This document shows positions 38,534 to 45,879 of a stretch of DNA of 64,000 nt, in pieces; the first letter of the stretch is position 1; the number at the start of each line of letters is the position of its first letter. The notes below the pieces were generated by a model, which was not told where the DNA came from, made no database searches, and saw only the letters and a program-made list of their open reading frames with translations. Origin of the DNA: Bacteroidaceae bacterium. GTDB lineage: Bacteria > Bacteroidota > Bacteroidia > Bacteroidales > Bacteroidaceae. The stretch spans positions 1-64,000 of the forward strand of contig JAFXNA010000006.1 of NCBI GenBank assembly GCA_017529865.1, written 5' to 3'. Position numbers and translations under genes: made by a program.

Positions 38534-39451
38534 CTAATAAGCTGCTTCCCGATGCATCTGGCTGATTTCGTCGGCCAGCCACTGGGGCTGGAGGATGCGG
38601 ATGCGAGCTCCGAGGCTGAGGAGGTGGGTCTTGAAGTCGGGCGTGGGGCGCAGGCTGAACTCGAAGTCGGTGTAATCGTCGCCCTTGGCTACGACGTGCT
38701 GGCTGTGGTGCAGGGGCAGGTCATCCATGTAGTATTGCTCTTGTCCGAGGGCACGGATGATGATGCGCTCCAACGGTATCTTCTCGTCGGCCCACACGCC
38801 GAAATACTCGCTGAAGAACTGTTCGGCATCGAAGTCGGGATTGATGCTGAACTTCGCGTTGGTGAGCGTGAGGGAGAGGATGCGGTCGAACGAAAACACG
38901 GTCATGTAGTCCACTGTTGCCTCGCCTGGCACCTCGCGACGGAAGTGGCCAAGCACATACCAGCGCTGTTTAGACAGCTTGATGCAGTAGGGTTCGAACT
39001 CGAACTGACGAGGTTCCTGACTGCCATACCGTTGGTAGGTGATGCTGATGCGCACACTGCGTTTCATGGCTTCGATGATGCATTGCAGGTAGCCGCCTTC
39101 GAAGGGTGCCGACTCCAGCAGAATGCGGTTCTGTAGCGACAGGCCTTCGCTGACGATGTTGCTCACACTCAGCGTCGAGAGTATCCAACTCTGCACACGG
39201 TCTTCGCGCAGCACCTCCTCGTTGGCGATGTAGTAGCGGTACTCGTCGTTGCGATTGCACTCGATGACGATGCCAAACATCTCCTCGATGGCCATCTTGT
39301 GGCGGTAGAACGTAGTGCGACTGAACGGCACACCACCGCTCATCTCCGTCCGTGTCCATTGCTCATTGATTTCGTCGAGCGTGATGCGGCGTCTCTTGTG
39401 GATGGTATTCACCAGCCAGATGTATTCCTTGAACAGCGCAGGTGTATTCAT
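38534..39451 (-). CDS. WYL domain transcriptional regulator
   Basis: 305 residues from the ATG at 39451; the frame is open to 39589, but that part crosses the promoter. N-terminal winged-HTH (LFKEYIWLVNTIHKRRRITL ... FSRTTFYRHKMAIEEMFGI), a WYL domain (SVRISITYQRYG ... CIKLSKQRWYVLGH) and a C-terminal WCX-like part. Such proteins sense nucleic acids or nucleotides and often repress defence or DNA-damage genes. No defence genes are recognisable next to it. Its promoter is at 39473-39503, and right upstream lies an inward-facing array of TGTCA/TGACA motifs that could be its operator. Confidence 0.88.
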   Translation of the reverse strand: MNTPALFKEYIWLVNTIHKRRRITLDEINEQWTRTEMSGGVPFSRTTFYRHKMAIEEMFGIVIECNRNDEYRYYIANEEVLREDRVQSWILSTLSVSNIVSEGLSLQNRILLESAPFEGGYLQCIIEAMKRSVRISITYQRYGSQEPRQFEFEPYCIKLSKQRWYVLGHFRREVPGEATVDYMTVFSFDRILSLTLTNAKFSINPDFDAEQFFSEYFGVWADEKIPLERIIIRALGQEQYYMDDLPLHHSQHVVAKGDDYTDFEFSLRPTPDFKTHLLSLGARIRILQPQWLADEISQMHREAAY

Positions 39452-39472
39452 AAGCATATATTTTCTTGGGCG

Positions 39473-39503
39473 CAAAGATACAACATTATTTTCATTCCAC
39501 AAA
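39473..39503 (-). promoter_or_regulatory. Promoter of the WYL gene
   Basis: On the minus strand, TTTG (39500-39503), 19 bases, TATCTTTG (39473-39480). The ATG at 39451 is about 20 bases downstream, fixing the gene start. Confidence 0.8.
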
Positions 39504-39530
39504 ATTTTTACAAGACAAGAACACAGGAAC

Positions 39531-39797
39531 ACTGTCAACGATGTCAGGAAGACTGTCAACTTATTCAGTAAAACTCCTGTCAACCACATCAGGAAATAAG
39601 CAAAAGACTGTCAACCGAAATTAGGAAAAGACAAAATGAACGTTGTCATCACTGTCATTGTCATGACTGTCATTAAGGATTTCGGATTGGGTTTTCATGC
39701 CATATAATATATATTATTAAAATAATATATATTATATGAGCATTTTTTCGTGTTCAAAACTCTTAATGACAATTGACAGTCGTGACAGTCGTGACAG
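39531..39797. repeat. Inward-facing TGTCA/TGACA array around an AT palindrome
   Basis: On the left, TGTCA (mostly ACTGTCA) at 39533, 39542, 39554, 39578, 39609, 39644, 39653, 39659 and 39668. On the right, the inverted form TGACA at 39767, 39774, 39783 and 39792. Between them, at about 39704-39739, is an AT palindrome with 16-17-base arms (ATATAATATATATTATT and its complement). The inner parts of both sides also match over about 35 bases as an imperfect inverted repeat beginning CTTAATGACA. The layout resembles an iteron or operator array. Confidence 0.75.
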
Positions 39798-39866
39798 CGC
39801 TTCGTAAAAAAATCCATTTTATGTAAAAAGTTAATGTTTTATTCGTAGACCGCAATGTCAATGTTG

Positions 39867-39874
39867 TAACTTTG
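39867..39874 (+). promoter_or_regulatory. Orphan -7 promoter box
   Basis: TAACTTTG pointing right, with no gene in that direction before the 3' end of the COG0523 gene (minus strand) at 40330. The -33 box is weak. Confidence 0.4.
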
Positions 39875-39878
39875 CCGT

Positions 39879-39898
39879 CGAATTCAGAATTCAACGGC
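39879..39898 (+). repeat. 20-base leader repeat, second copy
   Basis: CGAATTCAGAATTCAACGGC, identical to the minus strand at 32710-32729, again just downstream of TAACTTTG. Confidence 0.7.
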
Positions 39899-39987
39899 GA
39901 AGTCTGGCGGCGCCTCGGCAAAGAACAAGCTCTCTGCGCTCGACTTGCACAGACTTTGTCATCGTGAAAATCAAGCGTGGTTTCACT

Positions 39988-40062
39988 TCGTGCAAAATGC
40001 TACGCCTCAATAATGTCAAGTAAACTTGAAATTATGTTCGGCTTAAACGCATTTTTTTGCAG
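39988..40062 (-). repeat. About 75-bp dispersed element (copy B)
   Basis: Reverse complement shares AAAAATGCGTTTAAGCCGA and GAGGCGTAGCATTTTGC, in the same order and spacing, with the element ahead of pyrB (3488-3566). Here it does not lead into a gene on the minus strand. Confidence 0.7.
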
Positions 40063-40200
40063 CCCCTAAGGGTTACAAAATTTCCCATTAGGGGGAACAA
40101 AAAAGATAACCTCCCCCGCCCCCTCCCAAGGAGGGGAGTAACAAAATCCTCTCCCCTTGGGGGTTTCTGTCCCCCGATAACGGGGGAACCGAAAGGGGTG
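40063..40200. repeat. Intergenic cluster of C-rich/G-rich palindromic repeats
   Basis: At least four units in a row: CCCCTAAGGGTT, CTCCCCCGCCCCCTCCCAAGG with AGGGGAG, CCTCTCCCCTTGGGGG, and GTCCCCCGATAACGGGGGAAC. They are related to the in-frame copies elsewhere. The rest of the 39452-40329 gap holds only the repeats and promoters listed; I see no gene. Confidence 0.75.
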
Positions 40201-40290
40201 CAAAGACCATTGAATAAGAGAGGGGTTACAACTTAATGAAACGTTAACTTAGCCATGAACGGATAAAGGAAAGGGGATAAAGGCATCAAC

Positions 40291-40323
40291 AAAAAAAACA
40301 GGTGCAACAATGATGCTGCACCT
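40291..40323 (-). terminator. Terminator of the Nif3/zinc-ribbon/COG0523 operon
   Basis: On the minus strand, AGGTGCA ... TGCACCT (40300-40323), followed by a run of eight T. It begins 7 bases after the COG0523 stop codon. Confidence 0.85.
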
Positions 40324-40329
40324 GCTATG

Positions 40330-41589
40330 TTAGACCTTCACCAGTCGGATACATCGGTCGAGTTCGTGTGTGATGGCTTTCGTGTCGAGATGTTGCCCAA
40401 TGAACACGATTTTCTGCATACGGTCGCCGTAGGTTTCGTCCCAGTCCTTACGGATACCAGGTTCGGCTTCCATGAGTCGCTGGAGTTCATCGTCGGGCAT
40501 CGTGGCGTACCACTGACCGGCTTTGCTGACCGACATCTGACGACCTGCCTGCTCGAAGACATAACACATCTCGGGTTCGTCGCAGAAGTAGCAGATACCC
40601 TTTGCACGAATGACGTTCTTGGGCCAGTGCCGAGCTACGAACTCGTCGAAGAGCATGAGGTCGAACGGCTGACGGCGGTAGTAGACAAACGTACCGATGC
40701 CGTATTCCTCAGCTTCTCCTTCATCGTCGTGGTGGTGGTGATGATGGTGGTGGTGGGAGCCTTCCTCGTGGTGATGATGCTCATGCTCATCATGATCATC
40801 GTCATCTTCATCGTGATGGTGGTGTTCTTCCTCGTCGTCATCGTCGTCGTCGTCATGATGGCCTTCGATTTCCTCAATCCATGCAGCGGAGGTGGCCACT
40901 TTGTTGAAGTCGAAGAGATGGGTGTCGAGCAACCGGTCGAGGTCAACGTCGCCGTAGTTGCAGTCGATGATTTCGGCTTTGGGCTGGAGTGCACGCACAA
41001 TCTGACGGATTCGTTCCAGCTCGTGTGGTTCGACTTCGGCGGCTTTGTTGAGTAGCACGATGTTACAAAACTCTATCTGCTGAATCACCAGGTTCTCGAT
41101 GTCTTCCTCGTCGATCTGCTCGCGCATGAGGTCGTTTCCGCTACCGAATTCATCACGCATACGGAGGGCATCGACAACGGTGACGATGCAGTCGAGCACG
41201 GGATAGCCGTCCTTGCGGTAACGCTCTTCCATGTAGGGGATGGAACAGATGGTCTGGGCGATGGGTGCCGGCTCGCAGATGCCGCTGGCCTCGATGACGA
41301 TGTAGTCGAAGGTGTGCATCTTCACCAGGTCGTGCAACTGCTCCACGAGGTCCATCTTGAGTGTGCAGCAGATACAGCCGTTCTGCAGGGCTACGAGGTT
41401 CTCGTCCTTCTGCCCCACTACCCCACCTTTCTCGATGAGTGTGGCATCGATATTCACTTCGCCGATGTCGTTGACGATGACGGCGAACTTGATGCCTCGG
41501 CGATTGGTGAGGATACGGTTTAATAAGGTAGTCTTGCCACTACCGAGGTATCCGGTGAGCAGCAAGACTGGAAGTGTGAGTTTTTCCAT
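40330..41589 (-). CDS. COG0523 (CobW-like) metal GTPase with His/Asp-rich region
   Basis: 419 residues. G3E GTPase: Walker A LLTGYLGSGKTTLLNRIL at the N terminus, the metal-binding CxCC motif in GCICCTLKMDLV (about residue 75), and ASGICEPAPIA. The C-terminal CobW_C domain follows an acidic/histidine-rich insert (residues about 245-300: runs of Asp, Glu and up to nine His) that should bind Zn or other divalent metals. Best read as a zinc metallochaperone or storage GTPase (the ZNG1/YeiR/YjiA group) and not a B12 enzyme. Last gene of a three-gene unit; the gap to the zinc-ribbon gene is 6 bases. Confidence 0.9.
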   Translation of the reverse strand: MEKLTLPVLLLTGYLGSGKTTLLNRILTNRRGIKFAVIVNDIGEVNIDATLIEKGGVVGQKDENLVALQNGCICCTLKMDLVEQLHDLVKMHTFDYIVIEASGICEPAPIAQTICSIPYMEERYRKDGYPVLDCIVTVVDALRMRDEFGSGNDLMREQIDEEDIENLVIQQIEFCNIVLLNKAAEVEPHELERIRQIVRALQPKAEIIDCNYGDVDLDRLLDTHLFDFNKVATSAAWIEEIEGHHDDDDDDDEEEHHHHDEDDDDHDEHEHHHHEEGSHHHHHHHHHDDEGEAEEYGIGTFVYYRRQPFDLMLFDEFVARHWPKNVIRAKGICYFCDEPEMCYVFEQAGRQMSVSKAGQWYATMPDDELQRLMEAEPGIRKDWDETYGDRMQKIVFIGQHLDTKAITHELDRCIRLVKV

Positions 41590-41595
41590 AGCGGA

Positions 41596-42480
41596 TTATA
41601 CTTCGATGTCGTCAAGAATATCATCAACAGAAACCGGTTCGATCTCAACAGGCTTTTCGACAGCCTCGGCAGCAGCCTTGCGTGCACGGCGTGTACGACG
41701 CTTCGGTTCTTCTGCTGGCTTCTCGATCTTCACTCCTGCCAACTCTGGGTCGATGAGAATGCGGCCACAGTATTCGCAAACGATGATTTTCTTGTGGATG
41801 CGCACGTCGAGCTGACGCTGAGGAGGAATCTGTGCGAAGCAACCGCCACATGAGTCGCGCTGCACATACACGATACCCAGACCGTTACGGCTGCTCTTGC
41901 GGATGCGCTTGAACGAACGCAGGAGGTTCGGCTCGATGGCCAGTTCGAGGTTCTTAGCCTTCTCACGCAACTTCTCTTCGTCGGCTTTGGTTTCTGCCAC
42001 GATTTCGTCGAGTTCGTTCTTCTTCACTTCGAGGTCCTGCATACGCTCGTCGAGCAGGTTCTGGCTTGCTACGAGCAGTTCTTCCTTCTGACGCTCGGCA
42101 TTGATAGCCTCACGAATCTTCTTGTTGCACAGTTCGACTTCGAGGGTTTGGAACTCGATTTCCTTGTTCAGTGTGTCGTACTCACGGTTGTTGCGTACAT
42201 TGTCCAACTGCTCCTTGTAAGTATTGATCTTACCATTAGCAATCTCGATGTCGCCCTTGAGCGCATTCACGGTCGAGCGGAGTTCGGCAATCTCCTTGTG
42301 GGTACGTTCCATACGGGTGTTGAGACCAGCGACTTCGTCTTCCAGGTCTTCTACTTCGAGTGGCAACTCACCACGGAGGGTACGGATGCGGTCGATTTCC
42401 GACAGCACGGTCTGCAACTGGTAAAGGAGTTTCAACTTGTCCTCTACTGATAATTCTGCGGGTGATAATTTACGTTTCAT
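41596..42480 (-). CDS. Coiled-coil C4 zinc-ribbon protein
   Basis: 294 residues. Residues about 10-190 form a long heptad-rich coiled coil (e.g. LQTVLSEIDRIRTLRGELPL; RMERTHKEIAELRSTVNALK). A C4 zinc ribbon follows: SCGGCFAQIPPQRQL ... VCEYCGRIL, two CxxC knuckles. The C-terminal 60 residues are Lys/Arg/Glu-rich and disordered, ending in SVDDILDDIEV. Matches the CT398-like/zf-RING_7 family, which occurs next to Nif3 across bacteria and is thought to bind RNA or act in flagellar/secretion or gene-expression functions; the real role is unclear. It lies between Nif3 and the zinc GTPase. Confidence 0.88.
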   Translation of the reverse strand: MKRKLSPAELSVEDKLKLLYQLQTVLSEIDRIRTLRGELPLEVEDLEDEVAGLNTRMERTHKEIAELRSTVNALKGDIEIANGKINTYKEQLDNVRNNREYDTLNKEIEFQTLEVELCNKKIREAINAERQKEELLVASQNLLDERMQDLEVKKNELDEIVAETKADEEKLREKAKNLELAIEPNLLRSFKRIRKSSRNGLGIVYVQRDSCGGCFAQIPPQRQLDVRIHKKIIVCEYCGRILIDPELAGVKIEKPAEEPKRRTRRARKAAAEAVEKPVEIEPVSVDDILDDIEV

Positions 42481-42541
42481 TGTCCTATTTACTATTTGAC
42501 GATTTATTTTTTAATTTTTACATTTTATCATTTTTAAATTT

Positions 42542-43324
42542 TTACATTTCCCGAATGGGGTTGGTCTTGACTGCCGTATAGCGGATGGGGAGTTCGGGAG
42601 CGGCTTTGGCTACAATGTCGTGCAGCAACTCCAGCGTGTATTGCTCGCTCTCGTAGTGTCCGAGTTCCATCAGCAGGATGCTGTCTTCGTAGCCGAAGAA
42701 ACGATGGTAGCCGATTTCGCCTGTGATGAACGCATCGGCACCCTTCCCGATGGCTTTCGGGATGAGGAACGCGCCTGCACCTCCACAGAGAGCTACTCGC
42801 TGCACCTGCTGTCCACTCCATTCATTGTAGCGGATGCTGTCGACACGGAAGGTATCCTTCACCAACCGGATGAATGCCTGCTGCGACATTGTGGTCGGCA
42901 ACTCGCCCACAAGTCCACTGCCGCCTTCCATTCCCTGCTTGGGTTCCAGCCACTCGAGTGCAGTCAGCTGCAACTTCTCGGCCATCTTGTAGTTCACTCC
43001 ACCCAGAGCATTGTCGAGATTGGTGTGAGCGGCATAGAGGGTAATGCCCTGCTGAATGGCCTTGATGACCACACGCTCCACATAGTCCTTACCCGAAATG
43101 GACTTCAACGGATGGAACAGCAACGGATGGTGGCTCACCACCATGTTGCAACCCCGACTGACGGCCTCATCGATGACAGCCTCAGTCACGTCTAAACACA
43201 ACAATACCCCTGTAGCATCTACGTCCTGAGGTAGTCCAATCTGCAATCCAGCATTGTCGAATCCGTCTTGCAGGGCCAAAGGCGCAAAGTCTTCAAGGGC
43301 ATCAATTATCTGCCTGATCTTCAT
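42542..43324 (-). CDS. Nif3-like dinuclear metal-centre protein
   Basis: 260 residues from the ATG at 43324 (MKIRQIIDALEDFAPLALQD). The frame is open to 43405, but that stretch is a translated TAATTCATAATT repeat (NNYELCIVNYEL) and contains the promoter box. Motifs: GFDNAGLQIG, LLCLDVTEAVIDEAV, MVVSHHPLLFHPLKS (metal His pair), YAAHTNLDNALGG and the C-terminal GHYESEQYTL. The family forms hexameric toroids with two metal ions per subunit; GTP cyclohydrolase I type 2 activity has been proposed for some. First gene of the operon with the zinc-ribbon and COG0523 proteins. This copy lacks the central extra domain of longer members. Confidence 0.92.
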   Translation of the reverse strand: MKIRQIIDALEDFAPLALQDGFDNAGLQIGLPQDVDATGVLLCLDVTEAVIDEAVSRGCNMVVSHHPLLFHPLKSISGKDYVERVVIKAIQQGITLYAAHTNLDNALGGVNYKMAEKLQLTALEWLEPKQGMEGGSGLVGELPTTMSQQAFIRLVKDTFRVDSIRYNEWSGQQVQRVALCGGAGAFLIPKAIGKGADAFITGEIGYHRFFGYEDSILLMELGHYESEQYTLELLHDIVAKAAPELPIRYTAVKTNPIREM

Positions 43325-43332
43325 AAGTGGTG

Positions 43333-43340
43333 CAAAGTTA
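43333..43340 (-). promoter_or_regulatory. -7 promoter box of the Nif3 operon
   Basis: TAACTTTG on the minus strand, only 8 bases from the ATG, so the transcript would be almost leaderless. The -33 region is simple repeat. Confidence 0.5.
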
Positions 43341-43345
43341 GTAAA

Positions 43346-43474
43346 TAATTCATAATTCACAATGCATAATTCATAATTATTTGCAAAAAAAAGAGCAAAA
43401 TACACTTTTATTAAATAAAATAAGGAGTAAAGTCACGAAAAATCATCATTCATAATGCATAATTCATAATTAAG
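43346..43474. repeat. AATTCATAATT-type simple repeats
   Basis: Arrays of AATTCATAATTCACAATGCA at 43346-43380 and CATTCATAATGCATAATTCA at 43446-43474. Similar arrays are at 1244-1275, 3463-3492 and 11152-11172. Confidence 0.65.
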
Positions 43475-43477
43475 TCG

Positions 43478-43485
43478 TAATTTTG
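43478..43485 (+). promoter_or_regulatory. -7 promoter box of the GH3 gene
   Basis: TAATTTTG, about 80 bases before the ATG at 43568. The -33 position lies in the AATTCATAATT repeat. Confidence 0.5.
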
Positions 43486-43490
43486 CAAGT

Positions 43491-43541
43491 AGCTTACAGC
43501 TTACCGCTTATGGTTTACGGCTTACAGCTTACCACTTACTA
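43491..43541. repeat. AGCTTACNGNTTA simple repeat (left of GH3)
   Basis: About five tandem near-copies of AGCTTACCGCTTA/GGTTTACGGCTTAC. A second array of the same unit follows the GH3 stop codon at 45771-45808, so the gene is bracketed by it. Confidence 0.7.
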
Positions 43542-43567
43542 AAGAAAAGTAAAATAACAATAAGACA

Positions 43568-45772
43568 ATGAAACAAATCTTTACAACCTTAGCCATCATG
43601 CTGATGAGCATGGCGCTACATGCGCAAAACACATCCAGTGTTCCCGTCTATCTTGATGAGAAACAACCCATTGAAGCACGAGTGAACGACGCACTGAGCC
43701 GTATGACGCTCGAAGAGAAAGTGAAACTCTGTCATGCACAGGGTAAGTTCTATTCGAACGGAGTTCCCCGTCTGGGTATTCCCGGACTGTGGTCGAGCGA
43801 CGGTCCTCATGGTGTTCGATTCGAGATGAACTGGGCCGACTGGGGACATTCGGGTTGGGAAATCGACTCATGTACTGCTTTCCCAACGCTCACCTGTCTG
43901 GCTGCCACTTGGAACGAAGAACTGGCATACGCCTACGGAAAGGGAGTGGGTGAAGAGGCTCGCTATCGCAATAAGAACGTGATGCTCGGCCCAGGAGTGA
44001 ACATCTATCGTACCCCGCTCAACGGCCGTAACTTCGAATATATGGGCGAAGACCCCTATCTTGCTGCAACACTCGTAGTACCTTACATCAAAGGTGTGCA
44101 GTCGAACGGTGTCGCCAGTTGTGTGAAACACTACTGTGTGAACAATCAGGAAACCAACCGCATGGGTGTGAACGTGGAAGTAAGCGAGCGTGCCCTGCGC
44201 GAAATCTATCTCCCAGCCTTCCGTGCAGCCGTTCAGGAAGCAGGTGTGTGGGCCTTGATGGGAGCTTACAACAAGATTCGCGGGCAGCATGCCTGTCACA
44301 ACGAATACACGCTGCAGAAGATTCTGAAGGGCGAATGGGGATTCGACGGCGTGGTGATGTCCGACTGGGACGGAACCCACAATGCCAAAGAAGCTGCCTT
44401 CAACGGTCTGGACATCGAGATGGGTACATCGAGCCGTCCCGATAAGGGCATCTTCGGACGTAATTTCCGCTTCGACGAGAGCTATCTCGGCAACGACTTC
44501 CTCAAGGGACTTCGCGACGGAACCTATCCGATGGAACTAGTGAACGACAAAGCACGTCGTGTGCTACGTCTCATCTTCCGCACAGCCATGAACCGTCAGG
44601 GTTTCGGCAAGATGGACTTTGCGGCTCACTCTGAGGTGGTGAAGGCCATCGGCAGCGAAGGTGTGGTATTGCTCCAGAATAACCCTGTGGCTAAGAGCAA
44701 GACGCCATTGCTCCCAATGGATGTCAGCCAATATCAGAAGATCCTCATCGTGGGCGATAATGCCACCCGCGTACTCTCACATGGTGGTCAGTCTTCGGAA
44801 TTGAATCCTCAGCACGAGACATCTGTCTTGAAGGCATTCCAAGACCGCTATGGCGACAAGATTATCTATGCTCAAGGCTATGCTGTAGCACAGGCTTGGG
44901 GAGGTCAGCCTCAAGGTGGAAGCAACCAGTCGGACAATGCGACACAACTGCGCGAGGAAGCTGTAGAGAAAGCAAAGCAGGCTGATATTGTCATCTATGT
45001 AGGCGGACTGAACAAGGAATCGGGTCAGGACTGCGAAGGCAGCGACCGCCGTTCCATGGGTCTCTCGTTCGGTCAGAACGAATTGATCACCGCCCTGCTC
45101 AATGCCAATCCTCGCATCGTGTTCGTCATGATGTCGGGCAATGCAATGGAGTTGCCCGAACTGAAACGTATGCCTGCCATTCTCCACGCATGGTATCTCG
45201 GCAGCGATGCTGGCGACATCGTGGCTGACATCGTATCGGGCAAGGTATGTCCGAGTGGCAAACTGCCATTCTCCTACCCCGTCAAGTTGGAAGACAACGG
45301 AGCGATGTCGTTCGGTGCAGAATCTTATCCAGGTGTCAACGGACAGCAGACCTATAAGGAAGACATCCTCGTGGGCTATCGCTGGCACGACACAAAGGGC
45401 ATCCCTGCCCTCTTCCCCTTCGGCTACGGACTGAGCTATACGACCTTCAAGTATGGCAAGCCAAGCATCAGCGGTCGCACCGTTTCTGTGGCAGTTACCA
45501 ATACCGGAAAGGTGGAAGGCAAGGAAGTCGTTCAGCTTTATGTAGGCGACGATCAGGCCAGTGTGCTGCGCCCGACGAAGGAATTGAAGCACTTCAAGAA
45601 AATCAGCCTCAAGCCAGGAGAAACCAAGACGGTTGAGTTTACCATCAAGGACGACGACCTCAAGTTCTACGATGAGGCATCGCGTGGTTGGAAGCTCGAA
45701 CCAGGTTCGTTCACCCTCTACATCGGCAGCTCGAGCACCGACATTCGTGGTAAAGTGAAACTGAATGTATAG
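43568..45772 (+). CDS. Glycoside hydrolase family 3 beta-glucosidase/xylosidase, secreted
   Basis: 734 residues, three-domain GH3. Signal peptide MKQIFTTLAIMLMSMALHAQ. N-terminal barrel with RMTLEEKVKLCHAQG, GPGVNIYRTPLNGRNFEYMGEDP and the nucleophile Asp in VVMSDWDGTHN (Asp266). The alpha/beta sandwich domain has EGVVLLQNN, IYVGGLNKESGQDCEGSDRR and PSGKLPFSYP; the fibronectin III-like C-terminal domain ends the protein. Removes terminal beta-linked glucose or related sugars from oligosaccharides, probably in the periplasm. No SusC/SusD neighbours are present, so the exact substrate is open. Flanked on both sides by the same simple repeat. Confidence 0.92.
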   Translation: MKQIFTTLAIMLMSMALHAQNTSSVPVYLDEKQPIEARVNDALSRMTLEEKVKLCHAQGKFYSNGVPRLGIPGLWSSDGPHGVRFEMNWADWGHSGWEIDSCTAFPTLTCLAATWNEELAYAYGKGVGEEARYRNKNVMLGPGVNIYRTPLNGRNFEYMGEDPYLAATLVVPYIKGVQSNGVASCVKHYCVNNQETNRMGVNVEVSERALREIYLPAFRAAVQEAGVWALMGAYNKIRGQHACHNEYTLQKILKGEWGFDGVVMSDWDGTHNAKEAAFNGLDIEMGTSSRPDKGIFGRNFRFDESYLGNDFLKGLRDGTYPMELVNDKARRVLRLIFRTAMNRQGFGKMDFAAHSEVVKAIGSEGVVLLQNNPVAKSKTPLLPMDVSQYQKILIVGDNATRVLSHGGQSSELNPQHETSVLKAFQDRYGDKIIYAQGYAVAQAWGGQPQGGSNQSDNATQLREEAVEKAKQADIVIYVGGLNKESGQDCEGSDRRSMGLSFGQNELITALLNANPRIVFVMMSGNAMELPELKRMPAILHAWYLGSDAGDIVADIVSGKVCPSGKLPFSYPVKLEDNGAMSFGAESYPGVNGQQTYKEDILVGYRWHDTKGIPALFPFGYGLSYTTFKYGKPSISGRTVSVAVTNTGKVEGKEVVQLYVGDDQASVLRPTKELKHFKKISLKPGETKTVEFTIKDDDLKFYDEASRGWKLEPGSFTLYIGSSSTDIRGKVKLNV

Positions 45773-45808
45773 CTTACGGTTTACAGCTTACAACTTACGG
45801 GTTACAGC
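45771..45808. repeat. AGCTTACNGNTTA simple repeat (right of GH3)
   Basis: AGCTTACGGTTTACAGCTTA and further near-copies, beginning at the GH3 stop codon. Followed by ACGAAAACCAAA repeats up to the LemA gene. Confidence 0.65.
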
Positions 45809-45879
45809 TAATAATAACGAAAACCAAAACGAAAACCAAAACAGAAAAATAAACAATTAACCATTAAACAAAAACTATT

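Noticed and set aside
39452..39589. N-terminal extension of the WYL protein with a hydrophobic stretch
   Set aside because: It overlaps a full -33/-7 promoter and the repeat array; the conserved protein starts at 39451.
39531..39797. TGTCA repeats as a CRISPR array
   Set aside because: The repeats are only 5-7 bases, spacing is irregular, they invert across the centre, and there are no cas genes.
40327..41055. 242-residue plus-strand frame with long hydrophobic runs, apparently a membrane protein
   Set aside because: It is the antisense of the His/Asp/Glu-rich part of the COG0523 gene; the hydrophobic runs are complements of GAT/CAT/GAG codons.
40330..41589. CobW as a B12 synthesis gene linked to the cobalamin riboswitch
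   Set aside because: The His-rich insert and the zinc-ribbon/Nif3 neighbours fit the zinc branch of COG0523, and no cobalamin genes are present.
43325..43405. N-terminal extension of the Nif3 protein
   Set aside because: The extra residues are a translated TAATTCATAATT repeat and include the -7 promoter box.
44777..45592. 271-residue frame antisense to the GH3 gene
   Set aside because: Shadow of a well-supported GH3 coding sequence; no start context or motif.
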